NCBI RefSeq assembly: GCF_003367235.1
Contig: NZ_QRGP01000001.1
Coordinates: forward strand, 682,001-746,000
Source of the DNA: Sphingorhabdus pulchriflava
Lineage (GTDB): Bacteria > Pseudomonadota > Alphaproteobacteria > Sphingomonadales > Sphingomonadaceae
Reading direction: 5' to 3'
DNA length: 64,000 nucleotides
Shown: in pieces, positions 54,979 to 63,240 of the stretch
How the letters are laid out: each line of letters opens with the position of its first letter
Position numbering within the stretch: the stretch's first letter is position 1
Notes under the pieces: generated by a model
The model's input: the letters and a program-made list of their open reading frames with translations, nothing else
What the model was told of the DNA's origin: nothing
The model's database searches: none
Program-made: the position numbers and the translations under genes

Positions 54979-56903
54979 TGTCCGCTCCGAACACAACTAT
55001 CGACGCGATCTATAAGACCGATGCTTTGATTGCAGAGGATATCGACGCTTATCTGGAAACGCACCAGCATAAGAGTTTGTTGCGATTCATTACCTGCGGA
55101 TCGGTTGATGACGGCAAATCAACGCTGATCGGGCGGTTGCTTTATGACAGCAAGATGATTTTCGAGGATCAACTTGAAGCGCTGCAGTCGGACAGCAAGC
55201 GTGTCGGCACACAGGGGCAGGATATCGACTTCGCATTGTTGGTAGATGGCCTTGCAGCTGAGCGAGAGCAGGGCATCACAATTGATGTTGCCTATCGCTT
55301 CTTTGCTACTGAAAAACGCAAGTTCATTGTCGCCGATTGCCCAGGGCATGAGCAATATACCCGCAATATGGTGACCGGGGCTTCAACCGCCGACTTGGCC
55401 GTCATTTTGATCGATGCGCGCAAAGGCGTGTTGGTTCAAACGCGGCGGCACAGCTATCTTGCGAAGTTAATTGGCATCAAGAATATCGTCCTGGCAGTTA
55501 ATAAGATGGACCTGATCGGCTACAGCCAGGCCACCTATGAAGCCATCGTTGCGGACTATATGTCCTTTGCAGCCTCAATCGGCATTGACCATTTCACGGC
55601 AATTCCGATTTCAGGTTTCAAGGGCGACAATATCACGGCGAATTCGCCAAACACGCCCTGGTATCACGGCGCACCTTTGATCGAGCATCTGGAAACAGTC
55701 GAAATCGATCTTGTGAGCGATCAAGCCAAGCCGCTGCGTATGCCGGTGCAATGGGTCAATCGACCAAATCTGGATTTTCGAGGATTTTCGGGCCTGATCG
55801 CAACCGGTTCAGTTAAACCGGGGGATGCGATCCGTGTGTTACCGTCCGGAAAGACCTCGACGGTATCAAAGATTGTAACTCTTGACAAAGAACTCGACGA
55901 AGCGGTTGCTGGTCAATCGGTCACTATCTGCTTTGCAGACGAGATCGACTGCTCGCGTGGCGATGTGATTGCTGCCGCTGACGCCCCGCCTGAAGTATCG
56001 AACCAGTTTGAAAGCACAATTGTCTGGCTCGATGATGATCCGTTGCATGTCGGACGGGCCTATTGGCTGAAGCTGGGGACGCAATTGGTTTCGGCTACCG
56101 TTCAAGAGCCGAAATATACCGTCAACGTCAATACCATGGAGCATTTGGCGGCCAAGACGCTGGAATTGAACGCCATTGGTGTGGTGGAACTGGCGACCGA
56201 TAAACCTATCGTGTTTGAAGCCTATGCTGACAATCGTGCGCTGGGTGGCTTCATTCTGATCGACAAGATCACCAATCGAACCGTCGGCGCCGGTATGTTG
56301 CACTTCTCCTTGCGCCGCGCACAAAATGTGCACTGGCAACCAACCGACATCACCCGGGAAGCGCATGCAGGTTTGAAGAACCAGAAACCCTGTGTCTTAT
56401 GGTTCACAGGTCTGTCTGGTTCCGGCAAGTCGACTATCGCCAACGAAGTTGAAAAGCAGCTCAACCTGATGAACCGGCACACATTCCTGCTCGACGGCGA
56501 TAATGTGCGGCACGGCTTGAACAAGGATCTGGGCTTTACCGAAGCCGACCGTATCGAAAACATCCGCCGCGTGGGCGAGGTCGCCAAGCTGATGGCTGAT
56601 GCAGGCCTGATCGTCCTGACAGCCTTTATCTCGCCATTCCGCGCAGAACGTGAGATGGTAAGGAAGATGCTGCCCGAAGGCGAGTTTATCGAGATATTTG
56701 TCGATACGCCCTTGGAGGTGGCCGAGGCACGCGACGTGAAGGGTCTCTATAAAAAGGCGCGAAGCGGCGCTCTAAAGAACTTCACCGGCATTGATAGCCC
56801 GTACGAGGCACCTGAAAATCCGGAAATTCGAGTCAACACAGTTGAAATGACCGTGCAAGAAGCGGCAGAACATATCATCAAACAGATATTGCCTTTGAAA
56901 TGA
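54978..56903 (+). CDS. cysNC: Bifunctional sulfate adenylyltransferase subunit 1 / APS kinase
   Basis: A 641-residue fusion of CysN (GTPase regulatory subunit) and CysC (APS kinase). The GTPase motifs are [27 protein letters not shown] and NKMDLI. The CysC half starts near residue 470 with [17 protein letters not shown] and includes [15 protein letters not shown]. The enzyme couples GTP hydrolysis to APS synthesis and then phosphorylates APS to PAPS. Such fusions occur in many alphaproteobacteria for assimilation and, in rhizobia (NodQ), for sulfating a secreted molecule. Confidence 0.97.
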   Translation: MSAPNTTIDAIYKTDALIAEDIDAYLETHQHKSLLRFITCGSVDDGKSTLIGRLLYDSKMIFEDQLEALQSDSKRVGTQGQDIDFALLVDGLAAEREQGITIDVAYRFFATEKRKFIVADCPGHEQYTRNMVTGASTADLAVILIDARKGVLVQTRRHSYLAKLIGIKNIVLAVNKMDLIGYSQATYEAIVADYMSFAASIGIDHFTAIPISGFKGDNITANSPNTPWYHGAPLIEHLETVEIDLVSDQAKPLRMPVQWVNRPNLDFRGFSGLIATGSVKPGDAIRVLPSGKTSTVSKIVTLDKELDEAVAGQSVTICFADEIDCSRGDVIAAADAPPEVSNQFESTIVWLDDDPLHVGRAYWLKLGTQLVSATVQEPKYTVNVNTMEHLAAKTLELNAIGVVELATDKPIVFEAYADNRALGGFILIDKITNRTVGAGMLHFSLRRAQNVHWQPTDITREAHAGLKNQKPCVLWFTGLSGSGKSTIANEVEKQLNLMNRHTFLLDGDNVRHGLNKDLGFTEADRIENIRRVGEVAKLMADAGLIVLTAFISPFRAEREMVRKMLPEGEFIEIFVDTPLEVAEARDVKGLYKKARSGALKNFTGIDSPYEAPENPEIRVNTVEMTVQEAAEHIIKQILPLK

Positions 56904-57652
56904 GTGACGCGATGAATGCATCCCGTACCGATGCCGAACTGGCAGCGCATCTGGCAGATGTTGCAGGCAAACTGCTGCTGCAGGTCCGCGCATCCGGGGC
57001 ACTGTCGGCGAAGGCATTGGGCAATGCCGGAGATGCAACGGCCAACCAGTTTCTGTGCCATGCGATCCGCGAGCAGCGGCCCGATGACGGGCTGTTGTCT
57101 GAAGAAGAGCGGGACAATGCAGCGCGCCTTTCGAAGTCACGCGTCTGGATCATCGATCCGGTCGATGGCACGCGCGAATATGGGGAGCAGCGCAGCGATT
57201 GGGCCGTGCATGTCGGTTTGAGCATCGACGGTGTCCCTACCACGGGAGCTGTTGCATTGCCGGATCTCGATCTGGTCTTGCGCACCGATTCACTTATCGA
57301 AATTACTACAGCTCCCCCAAGGCTGCGCATGGTCGTGAGCCGCACCCGCCCTGCTAAAGAGGCTGTTTTTGTTGCCGAGGAATTAGGTGCCGAACTAATC
57401 CCGATGGGTTCGGCCGGTGCGAAGGCCATGGCTATTGTTCGAGGCGAGGCTGACATTTATTTGCACACCGGCGGACAATATGAATGGGACAGTTGCGCGC
57501 CAGCGGCTGTGGCTGCGGCCCACGGTTTGCATGTTTCGCGCGTTGATGGCAGCCCGCTTTTGTACAACCAGCAGGATGTATACATGCCTGATTTGCTCAT
57601 TTGCCGCAAAGACCATGCACAAACCGTTCTGGATATCCTGCGCCAAGGTTGA
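56900..57652 (+). CDS. cysQ: 3'(2'),5'-bisphosphate nucleotidase CysQ
   Basis: CysQ recycles PAP left after sulfonation or PAPS reduction. The 250-residue inositol-monophosphatase-fold protein has the metal motif [12 protein letters not shown] and the C-terminal [19 protein letters not shown]. It overlaps cysNC by 4 bases and completes a cysD-cysNC-cysQ operon. A related role in dephosphorylating inositol phosphates is less likely given the context. Confidence 0.93.
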   Translation: MSDAMNASRTDAELAAHLADVAGKLLLQVRASGALSAKALGNAGDATANQFLCHAIREQRPDDGLLSEEERDNAARLSKSRVWIIDPVDGTREYGEQRSDWAVHVGLSIDGVPTTGAVALPDLDLVLRTDSLIEITTAPPRLRMVVSRTRPAKEAVFVAEELGAELIPMGSAGAKAMAIVRGEADIYLHTGGQYEWDSCAPAAVAAAHGLHVSRVDGSPLLYNQQDVYMPDLLICRKDHAQTVLDILRQG

Positions 57653-57666
57653 AATTGTGTGCACAT

Positions 57667-57695
57667 TTGGGCTTGGACATCGACTTTGCTATAGG
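57667..57695 (+). promoter_or_regulatory. Candidate sigma-70 promoter for the MaoC/CitE operon
   Basis: TTGGGC (57667-57672) and TATAGG (57690-57695) are spaced by exactly 17 bases and lie 76 bases before the MaoC gene. The intergenic location after the cysQ stop fits a new transcription unit. The match is moderate. Confidence 0.45.
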
Positions 57696-57770
57696 CAGAT
57701 GACGCTTCAACGATGACTGGCGTGATGCGCCAAGACATGGTCTAGCAAAAGTCGCAATTGGGAGTGAACG

Positions 57771-58226
57771 ATGCCAGGTGTGTGGTTTGACGAAATGTAT
57801 GTGGGACAGGAGTTCGATCATCCGATCCGCAGGACGGTGACCGAAACCGACAATGTCCTTTTTACGGCGATGACCCATAATCCAGCGCTGCTTCATTTGG
57901 ACGAAGAATATATGAAAGGCACCGAATTTGGTGCGCGTATCGTCAACAGCGCTTTTACGCTGGGGTTGATGGTCGGTATTTCGGTTGGCGATACGACGCT
58001 GGGTACAGCTGTCGCTAATCTGGGATGGGACGAAGTCCGCTTTCCGAAACCGCTCTTTCACGGAGACACTGTCAATGTAAGGAGCGAAGTGATTGAGCTG
58101 CGCGAATCCAAGTCACGGCCCGATGCTGGCATCGTGACCTTCCTGCATCAGGCATTCAACCAGCATGGCGATCTGGTCGCATCGTGCAAACGTTCGGGGC
58201 TGCAGCGGAAGAAACCTGTATCATGA
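57771..58226 (+). CDS. MaoC-like hot-dog dehydratase
   Basis: The 151-residue single hot-dog protein belongs to the MaoC/(R)-hydratase family, which hydrates enoyl-CoA esters. The block RTVTETDNVLFTAMTHNPALLHLDEEYM carries the Asp/His-type hydratase motif (D about 27 in TETDN, H in LLHLDEEY), and IVNSAFTLGLMVGISV follows. Its stop overlaps the start of the CitE-type lyase gene. The pair recalls mesaconyl- or malyl-CoA metabolism, but the substrate is not shown. Confidence 0.85.
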   Translation: MPGVWFDEMYVGQEFDHPIRRTVTETDNVLFTAMTHNPALLHLDEEYMKGTEFGARIVNSAFTLGLMVGISVGDTTLGTAVANLGWDEVRFPKPLFHGDTVNVRSEVIELRESKSRPDAGIVTFLHQAFNQHGDLVASCKRSGLQRKKPVS

Positions 58227-59122
58227 CGGCACTTCCACTGCGTTCAATGTTGTTCATCCCGGGGGACAGCGAAAAGAAAATCGCCAAAGTTGCTGATTGC
58301 GGTGCCGATGCGGTGATATTCGATCTTGAAGATTCCGTAGCGATAGAAAACAAGGCTTTGGCGCGCGAACTAATCGCTGCTTATCTAAAGCAAACACCGC
58401 GCGGTGCTCGGCCCCTACAATATTGGGTGCGGGTCAATCCGTTCGACACGGGGCTAACGCTGGATGATCTTGCGGCCATCACTGGCGGAGCGCCCGATGG
58501 CATCGTGCAGCCCAAGACCAATGACCCTGAAGATGTCCGGCAACTCTCGCACTATCTCGACGCGTTCGAAGTTGCGCATGGAATAGAGCCCGGTTCGATC
58601 AAGATACTGCCCGTTGCCACTGAAACGGCAGCGGCGCCATTTTCGCTCGGCGAGTTTGCATATGCGGGGCTGGAGCGGCTGGTAGGGCTGACATGGGGGG
58701 CTGAAGACCTTGCTGCGGCTGTAGGTGCCAGCACCAACAAGGATGCCAATGGCGAATGGACATTCACCTATAAAATGGCGCGCTCGCTCTGCTTGCTCGC
58801 AGCGCATGCCGCCGGGGTCGAGGCCATCGACACCCTCTATGTTGATTTCCGAGATGATGATGGGCTGCGCGCCTCGTCACGTGAGGCAAGGGCAGAGGGC
58901 TTTACTGGTCGCCTGTGCATTCACCCTGCTCAAGTGGCCGGGGTGAATGAGAGCTTTATGCCATCTGCAGACGAAATCGGCCATGCACAACGCGTGATCG
59001 ATGCGTTCGCAGCCAATCCTGGCGCAGGTACAGTGGGTTTGGACGGCAAGATGGTTGATATTCCGCACAAAAAGCAGGCGGAACGAATTTTGGCGCAGGC
59101 CACAGCCTTTGGCGCAATTTGA
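58223..59122 (+). CDS. HpcH/HpaI-family CoA ester lyase (CitE-like)
   Basis: The 299-residue TIM-barrel protein resembles CitE and L-malyl-CoA/beta-methylmalyl-CoA lyase. Diagnostic blocks are LRSMLFIPGDSEKKIAK, AVIFDLEDSVA (metal glutamate/aspartate), YWVRVNPFDTG, VGLTWGAEDLAAAVGA and CIHPAQV. It lies in an ATGA overlap with the MaoC hydratase. No citrate lyase alpha or gamma subunits are near, so a stand-alone malyl-CoA-type lyase is the better guess. Confidence 0.85.
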   Translation: MTALPLRSMLFIPGDSEKKIAKVADCGADAVIFDLEDSVAIENKALARELIAAYLKQTPRGARPLQYWVRVNPFDTGLTLDDLAAITGGAPDGIVQPKTNDPEDVRQLSHYLDAFEVAHGIEPGSIKILPVATETAAAPFSLGEFAYAGLERLVGLTWGAEDLAAAVGASTNKDANGEWTFTYKMARSLCLLAAHAAGVEAIDTLYVDFRDDDGLRASSREARAEGFTGRLCIHPAQVAGVNESFMPSADEIGHAQRVIDAFAANPGAGTVGLDGKMVDIPHKKQAERILAQATAFGAI

Positions 59123-59142
59123 AATAGAGGCGGGGCAGGGTC

Positions 59143-60372
59143 GTGGAAAAATTTGATGTCGTGATTGTGGGTGCGGGACATGGCGGTGCTTCCGCTGCCA
59201 TTGCGCTGCGCCAGTCTGGCTTTGCAGGCAGCATTGCCCTTGTCGGACGCGAAGCTGAAATCCCTTATGAGCGGCCGCCTCTGTCCAAGGAGTATATGGC
59301 GGGAGAAAAGGAGTTCGAACGCATCTGCATTCGTCCGCGGGCGTTCTGGGAGGAAAAACAGGTTGCGCTGAAGCTTGGGATCGCGGTGATTTCTATCGAT
59401 TCGGCTGCGCAACAACTGACCTTGGATAATGGTAAAAAACTAATCTACGGCGATCTTATTTGGGCGACCGGCGGAGACCCAAGGACACTTAGTTGTCCCG
59501 GTGCCGAACTTGCCGGAGTGCATAGCGTGCGCAATCGGGCCGATGCCGATGCGATAATGGGGCAGCTTCCAGACGTCGAGCAGGTGGTGGTCATTGGCGG
59601 CGGCTATATCGGGCTGGAGGCTGCGGCAGTTCTGACCAAGTTGGGCAAGAAGGTGGTCTTGCTTGAAGCATTGCCGCGCGTACTTGCCCGCGTCGCAGGT
59701 GAAGATCTGTCTTCCTTTTACGAGGCAGAACACCGGGCACATGGGGTAGATCTGCGCACAAACGTTGGCGTCTCCGCGATCGATGGCCTGGAAGGCAAAG
59801 TCACGGCTGTTCGGTTAGAGGACGGCAGCTCGATTCCCGCGCAAATGGTGATTGTCGGCATAGGTATCGTTCCTGCCGTCGAACCGCTGATCGCCGCTGG
59901 TGCTGAAGGGGGGAACGGCGTCAATGTCGACGCGCATTGCCGAACCAGCCTGCCGCATGTCTATGCGATTGGGGATTGCGCGGCACACGCAAACGGCTTT
60001 GCCGAAGGCGCAACGATTCGCCTCGAATCCGTCCAGAATGCCAATGATCAGGCCAGCATCGCGGCCAAAGCGATTTGCGGTGATCTACATGCATATGCGG
60101 CAACGCCCTGGTTCTGGTCTAACCAATATGATCTGAAACTACAGACGGTAGGCCTGTCGACCGGCCATGACCAAAGCGTGTTGCGAGGTGATCCTGCCAC
60201 GCGCAGTTTTTCAATAGTGTATTTGAAGGCTGGTAAAGTTGTCGCTCTCGACTGCGTAAACATGGTCAAAGACTATGTGCAAGGGCGCAAACTGGTTGAG
60301 GCTGGCGCAAAGATCGATCCGGCGTTGCTCTCCGATGCAGCTACTCCTCTCAAGGAGTTGCTTCCGGCTTGA
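59143..60372 (+). CDS. Ferredoxin--NAD(P)+ reductase, rubredoxin/P450-reductase type
   Basis: A 409-residue FAD/NAD(P) oxidoreductase of the rhodocoxin/putidaredoxin reductase class. The FAD motif [17 protein letters not shown] is at the N-terminus, the NAD motif [17 protein letters not shown] at about 145, and [18 protein letters not shown] and YAIGDCAAH follow. It starts with GTG at 59143. Such enzymes feed electrons to a [2Fe-2S] ferredoxin and then a P450 or dioxygenase, but none is encoded nearby. It follows the CitE-like gene by 20 bases and may be in its operon. Confidence 0.88.
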   Translation: MEKFDVVIVGAGHGGASAAIALRQSGFAGSIALVGREAEIPYERPPLSKEYMAGEKEFERICIRPRAFWEEKQVALKLGIAVISIDSAAQQLTLDNGKKLIYGDLIWATGGDPRTLSCPGAELAGVHSVRNRADADAIMGQLPDVEQVVVIGGGYIGLEAAAVLTKLGKKVVLLEALPRVLARVAGEDLSSFYEAEHRAHGVDLRTNVGVSAIDGLEGKVTAVRLEDGSSIPAQMVIVGIGIVPAVEPLIAAGAEGGNGVNVDAHCRTSLPHVYAIGDCAAHANGFAEGATIRLESVQNANDQASIAAKAICGDLHAYAATPWFWSNQYDLKLQTVGLSTGHDQSVLRGDPATRSFSIVYLKAGKVVALDCVNMVKDYVQGRKLVEAGAKIDPALLSDAATPLKELLPA

Positions 60373-60389
60373 TTGTCCACATCGGGAAG

Positions 60390-60432
60390 TGGTGAGCCCT
60401 GCTGGATTCGAACCAGCGACCTACTGATTAAA
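60390..60432 (-). other. 3' half of a tRNA-Lys gene (probable attachment-site remnant)
   Basis: Read on the minus strand, the 43 bases run from an anticodon-like TTT through AATCAGTAGGTCGCTGG and TTCGAATCCAGC to GGGCTCACCA. This matches the anticodon-to-CCA half of a lysine tRNA, including the complete T arm and encoded CCA. The 5' half is absent: upstream bases cannot form an acceptor stem with GGGCTCA, and base 33 is C instead of T. A 3' tRNA fragment like this is what remains after integration of a mobile element into a tRNA gene. Confidence 0.75.
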
Positions 60433-60570
60433 GGGTGTCAGTAAGTCCATCAACTTCCGTAGTTGTCTTTGTTTCTCTATCGAGAAGGGTAGGCTGCTAT
60501 CATGATCGCTGTTTGATCGTGACAGAGCGCATTTGATGAATAAGAAGAGGGAAACCGCGTTTGGCGGTAA

Positions 60571-60780
60571 TTCGGAAGCGTTAATGCTATCGAACTGGAC
60601 CGAAGCGGCGAGTGTTGGACGAATTTGCGCAAGCTACGACAAGCCAAAGGCTGGTCGCAGTCGCAGTTTGCGTTCGAGGCTGAGTTCCAACAAGCCTATA
60701 TCAGTGACCTTGAACGTGGAGATCGCAATCCCACTATATCATTGGTGCAGAGGCTGGCGGATTGTTTAGGGGTCAGGGCG
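60571..60780 (+). pseudogene. Damaged XRE-family helix-turn-helix regulator
   Basis: One frame reads TNLRKLRQAKGWSQSQFAFE, then AEFQQAYISDLERGDRNPTISLVQRLADCLGV. This is a clear XRE HTH domain of the kind common in mobile elements. There is no in-frame ATG or GTG before it after the stop at 60568, and the frame then continues without a normal end into antisense of the next gene. It therefore looks like a truncated gene, or one with an unusual start (TTG at 60625). Base composition is lower in G+C than nearby. It lies about 140 bases from the tRNA-Lys fragment. Confidence 0.55.
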
Positions 60781-60915
60781 GGGGGAGCTGATTGGCTGAG
60801 CTGGGTGTTGAGTTGTTTTAGATCTAATCAGATGCCTGCAATTCAGTCTGGAATATCGAAAGTTTATTCAAATTTGTTCGTCTCATGTGCTCAATTTCGA
60901 TTGAGAGCAGATCGA

Positions 60916-62070
60916 TCAGTAACTCCTCGGCAGGCCGAGGACATGCTCGGCAACGAAGGAGAGGATCATGTTCGTGCTGATTGGTGCGACTTGATAGAGC
61001 CGCGTTTCGCGGAACTTGCGTTCGACATCATATTCGGCGGCAAATCCGAACCCGCCATGCGTCTGCACACAGGCTTCGCCCGCCGCCCAACTGGCTTCAG
61101 CGGCGAGCATCTTCGCCATATTGGCTTCCTCGCCGCAATTCTCGCCTGCCTCATATTTGCGGATGCCTTCCTGCACGAGCAGGTCGGCGGCGCGCATCTG
61201 CGCATAAGCGCGGGCGATGGGGAACTGGACGCCCTGGTTCTGGCCGATGGGCCGACCGAACAACACCCGCTCCTTGGCGTAAGCGGTCGCCTTTTCGATG
61301 AACCATTTGGCATCGCCGATACATTCAGCCGCGATCAGCAGACGCTCGGCATTCATGCCTGATAGGATGTAGCGGAAGCCCTTGCCCTCCTCGCCAATCA
61401 GATTGGCGGCGGGCACCTCCATATTGTCGAAGAATACGGCGGTGGTCGCGTGGTTCATCATCGTGTCGATGGGATTGATGGTGAGCGTGCCTGCCGCCAG
61501 CGCTTCCTTCATGTCCACCAGAAAGACCGAAAGCCCCTCGGTGCGGCTCGCTGCCTCTTCGCGCGGCGTGGTGCGGGCGAGGAGGAGCATTAGGTCCGAA
61601 TGCTCGGCGCGGCTCGTCCAGATTTTCTGGCCGTTGACGATGTAACGGTCGCCATCCTTTTTGGCGACGGTCTTGAGGCTCAGCGTATCGGTGCCGCTGG
61701 TCGGTTCGGTCACGCCAAAGGCCTGCAGGCGCAGTTCGCCGGTTGCGATCTTGGGCAGGTAACGCTGCTTCTGCTCCTCGCTGCCATGACGTAGCACCGT
61801 GCCCATGATATACATTTGCGCATGCACCGCGCCGCCGTTGCAGCCCTGCTTCTGGACTTCTTCAAGGATCGCTGCTGCCGCCGATAGCGGCAGGCCAGCA
61901 CCGCCATATTCTTCCGGGATCAGGGCGGCGAGATAGCCTGCTGCGCCCAAGGCTGTCACAAACTCGGATGGATAGGCGCGATCCTTATCCTTCGCACGCC
62001 AATATTCGCCGGGATACCCCGCGCACAGCTTGGCAACTTCTTCGCGGATGGCGGTGTAATCGTGGGTCAC
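60916..62070 (-). CDS. Acyl-CoA dehydrogenase
   Basis: The 384-residue FAD enzyme has the standard three-domain plan: IPEEYGGAGLPLSAAAAILEEV, LQAFGVTEPTSGTDTLSLKT and KIWTSRAEHSDLM, with the C-terminal QTHGGFGFAAEYDVERKFRE and LGLPRSY. I place the start at GTG 62070, giving MTHDYTAIREEV and a 4-base overlap with the upstream gene; an ATG at 62085 is an alternative. It is the last gene of a thiolase-dehydrogenase-dehydrogenase operon. The acyl substrate is unknown. Confidence 0.88.
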   Translation of the reverse strand: MTHDYTAIREEVAKLCAGYPGEYWRAKDKDRAYPSEFVTALGAAGYLAALIPEEYGGAGLPLSAAAAILEEVQKQGCNGGAVHAQMYIMGTVLRHGSEEQKQRYLPKIATGELRLQAFGVTEPTSGTDTLSLKTVAKKDGDRYIVNGQKIWTSRAEHSDLMLLLARTTPREEAASRTEGLSVFLVDMKEALAAGTLTINPIDTMMNHATTAVFFDNMEVPAANLIGEEGKGFRYILSGMNAERLLIAAECIGDAKWFIEKATAYAKERVLFGRPIGQNQGVQFPIARAYAQMRAADLLVQEGIRKYEAGENCGEEANMAKMLAAEASWAAGEACVQTHGGFGFAAEYDVERKFRETRLYQVAPISTNMILSFVAEHVLGLPRSY

Positions 62071-63230
62071 GCACTGGCACTCCATTCGCGCAGCATATGT
62101 TTTGCAATCTGCAATTGGAGGATCTGCGTTGTGCCTTCGTAGATGCGGTAGATGCGACTATCGCGAAAAAAGCGTTCGGCATCATATTCAGCGAGGTAAC
62201 CGGCACCGCCATAAATCTGCACGACCCGATCGACCACGCGGCCGCACATTTCAGATGCGAAGACCTTGGCGGCGGCAGCCTTGCGCAGGATGTTCTCACC
62301 GGCATCGGCACGGCGGGCTGCGTCTTCGAGCATGCATTCCGCTGCGTAGATTTCAATCTCGCTATCTGCCAGCATCTGCTGGATCAGCTGGAAATTGGCA
62401 ATTGGCTCGCCAAAGGCCTTGCGTTCATTGGCATAGCGCATCGCACTGTCTAGCGCGCGGCGTGCATAGCCGGCAGCTGCAGACCCCACGGACAACCGAC
62501 CATTGTCGAGGCTTTGCATAGCGGTCACAAATCCCTTGCCTTCCTCACCACCCAGCAGCGCGTCGCCAGGGACATGGACGTCTTCCATGATGATGTCGGC
62601 AATGTGTGATCCGGCCTGTCCCATCTTCTTGTCCGACTTGCCGACGCTTATGCCCGGTGTATCCATTGGTACGAGGAAGGCAGAAACATGCGCATTTTTG
62701 GGAAGCGCTTCCTTCGAAGTCCGCGCCATGATGAGTGCGACATTCGCGAAGGGGGCATTGGTGATGTAACGCTTGGTGCCATTCAGCACATAGCCATTGC
62801 CGGAACGCGTCGCCATCGTCTGCATCGCAGCGGAGTCAGATCCTGACCCCGGCTCGGTCAACCCAAAGCTTGCAATCTCGCCACCGGCCAGACGCGGCAA
62901 CCACTCGGCTTTCTGTTCCGCCGTCCCGCCCTTCATCAGCGCAGAGCAGACCATGCCGATATTGATCGACGTGATCGAGCGATAGCAAGGCATGGCGTAG
63001 CTCAGCTCGCGGATGGTGCGGGTGTATTGGCTGATGTTCATGCCTGCCCCGCCAAATTCTTCTGGCATGGTTAGGCCGAACAACCCCATGTCGCGCATCT
63101 CTTTCATGATTTCATCAGGGATGACGTCGGTTTCGAGAATTTGCTTTTCAGCCGGGACTAGCCTTTCGCGCACATAGCGCTTCAACTGTTCCAGAAAGGC
63201 GTCAAATACGTCTTGGTCCATACCACTCAT
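62067..63230 (-). CDS. Acyl-CoA dehydrogenase
   Basis: A second 387-residue acyl-CoA dehydrogenase, with FGLTMPEEFGGAGMN, IASFGLTEPGSGSDSAAMQT, NGTKRYITNAPFA and the C-terminal VQIYGGAGYLAEYDAERFFRD and YEGTTQILQLQIAKHML, where the glutamate of YEGT is the catalytic base. It starts at ATG 63230 after GGAAGAAAAG. Two unlike dehydrogenases in tandem suggest a pathway with two oxidation steps or a heteromeric enzyme, as seen in steroid side-chain degradation. Confidence 0.9.
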   Translation of the reverse strand: MSGMDQDVFDAFLEQLKRYVRERLVPAEKQILETDVIPDEIMKEMRDMGLFGLTMPEEFGGAGMNISQYTRTIRELSYAMPCYRSITSINIGMVCSALMKGGTAEQKAEWLPRLAGGEIASFGLTEPGSGSDSAAMQTMATRSGNGYVLNGTKRYITNAPFANVALIMARTSKEALPKNAHVSAFLVPMDTPGISVGKSDKKMGQAGSHIADIIMEDVHVPGDALLGGEEGKGFVTAMQSLDNGRLSVGSAAAGYARRALDSAMRYANERKAFGEPIANFQLIQQMLADSEIEIYAAECMLEDAARRADAGENILRKAAAAKVFASEMCGRVVDRVVQIYGGAGYLAEYDAERFFRDSRIYRIYEGTTQILQLQIAKHMLREWSASA

Positions 63231-63240
63231 CTTTTCTTCC

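Noticed and set aside
60380-60470. A complete functional tRNA-Lys
   Set aside because: The acceptor 5' strand is missing, the anticodon loop would be enlarged and base 33 is C. Only the 3' half matches.
60781-61362. In-frame continuation of the XRE frame for nearly 200 codons
   Set aside because: From about 60.9 kb it runs antisense to a solid acyl-CoA dehydrogenase gene and shows no domain, so only the HTH part is meaningful.
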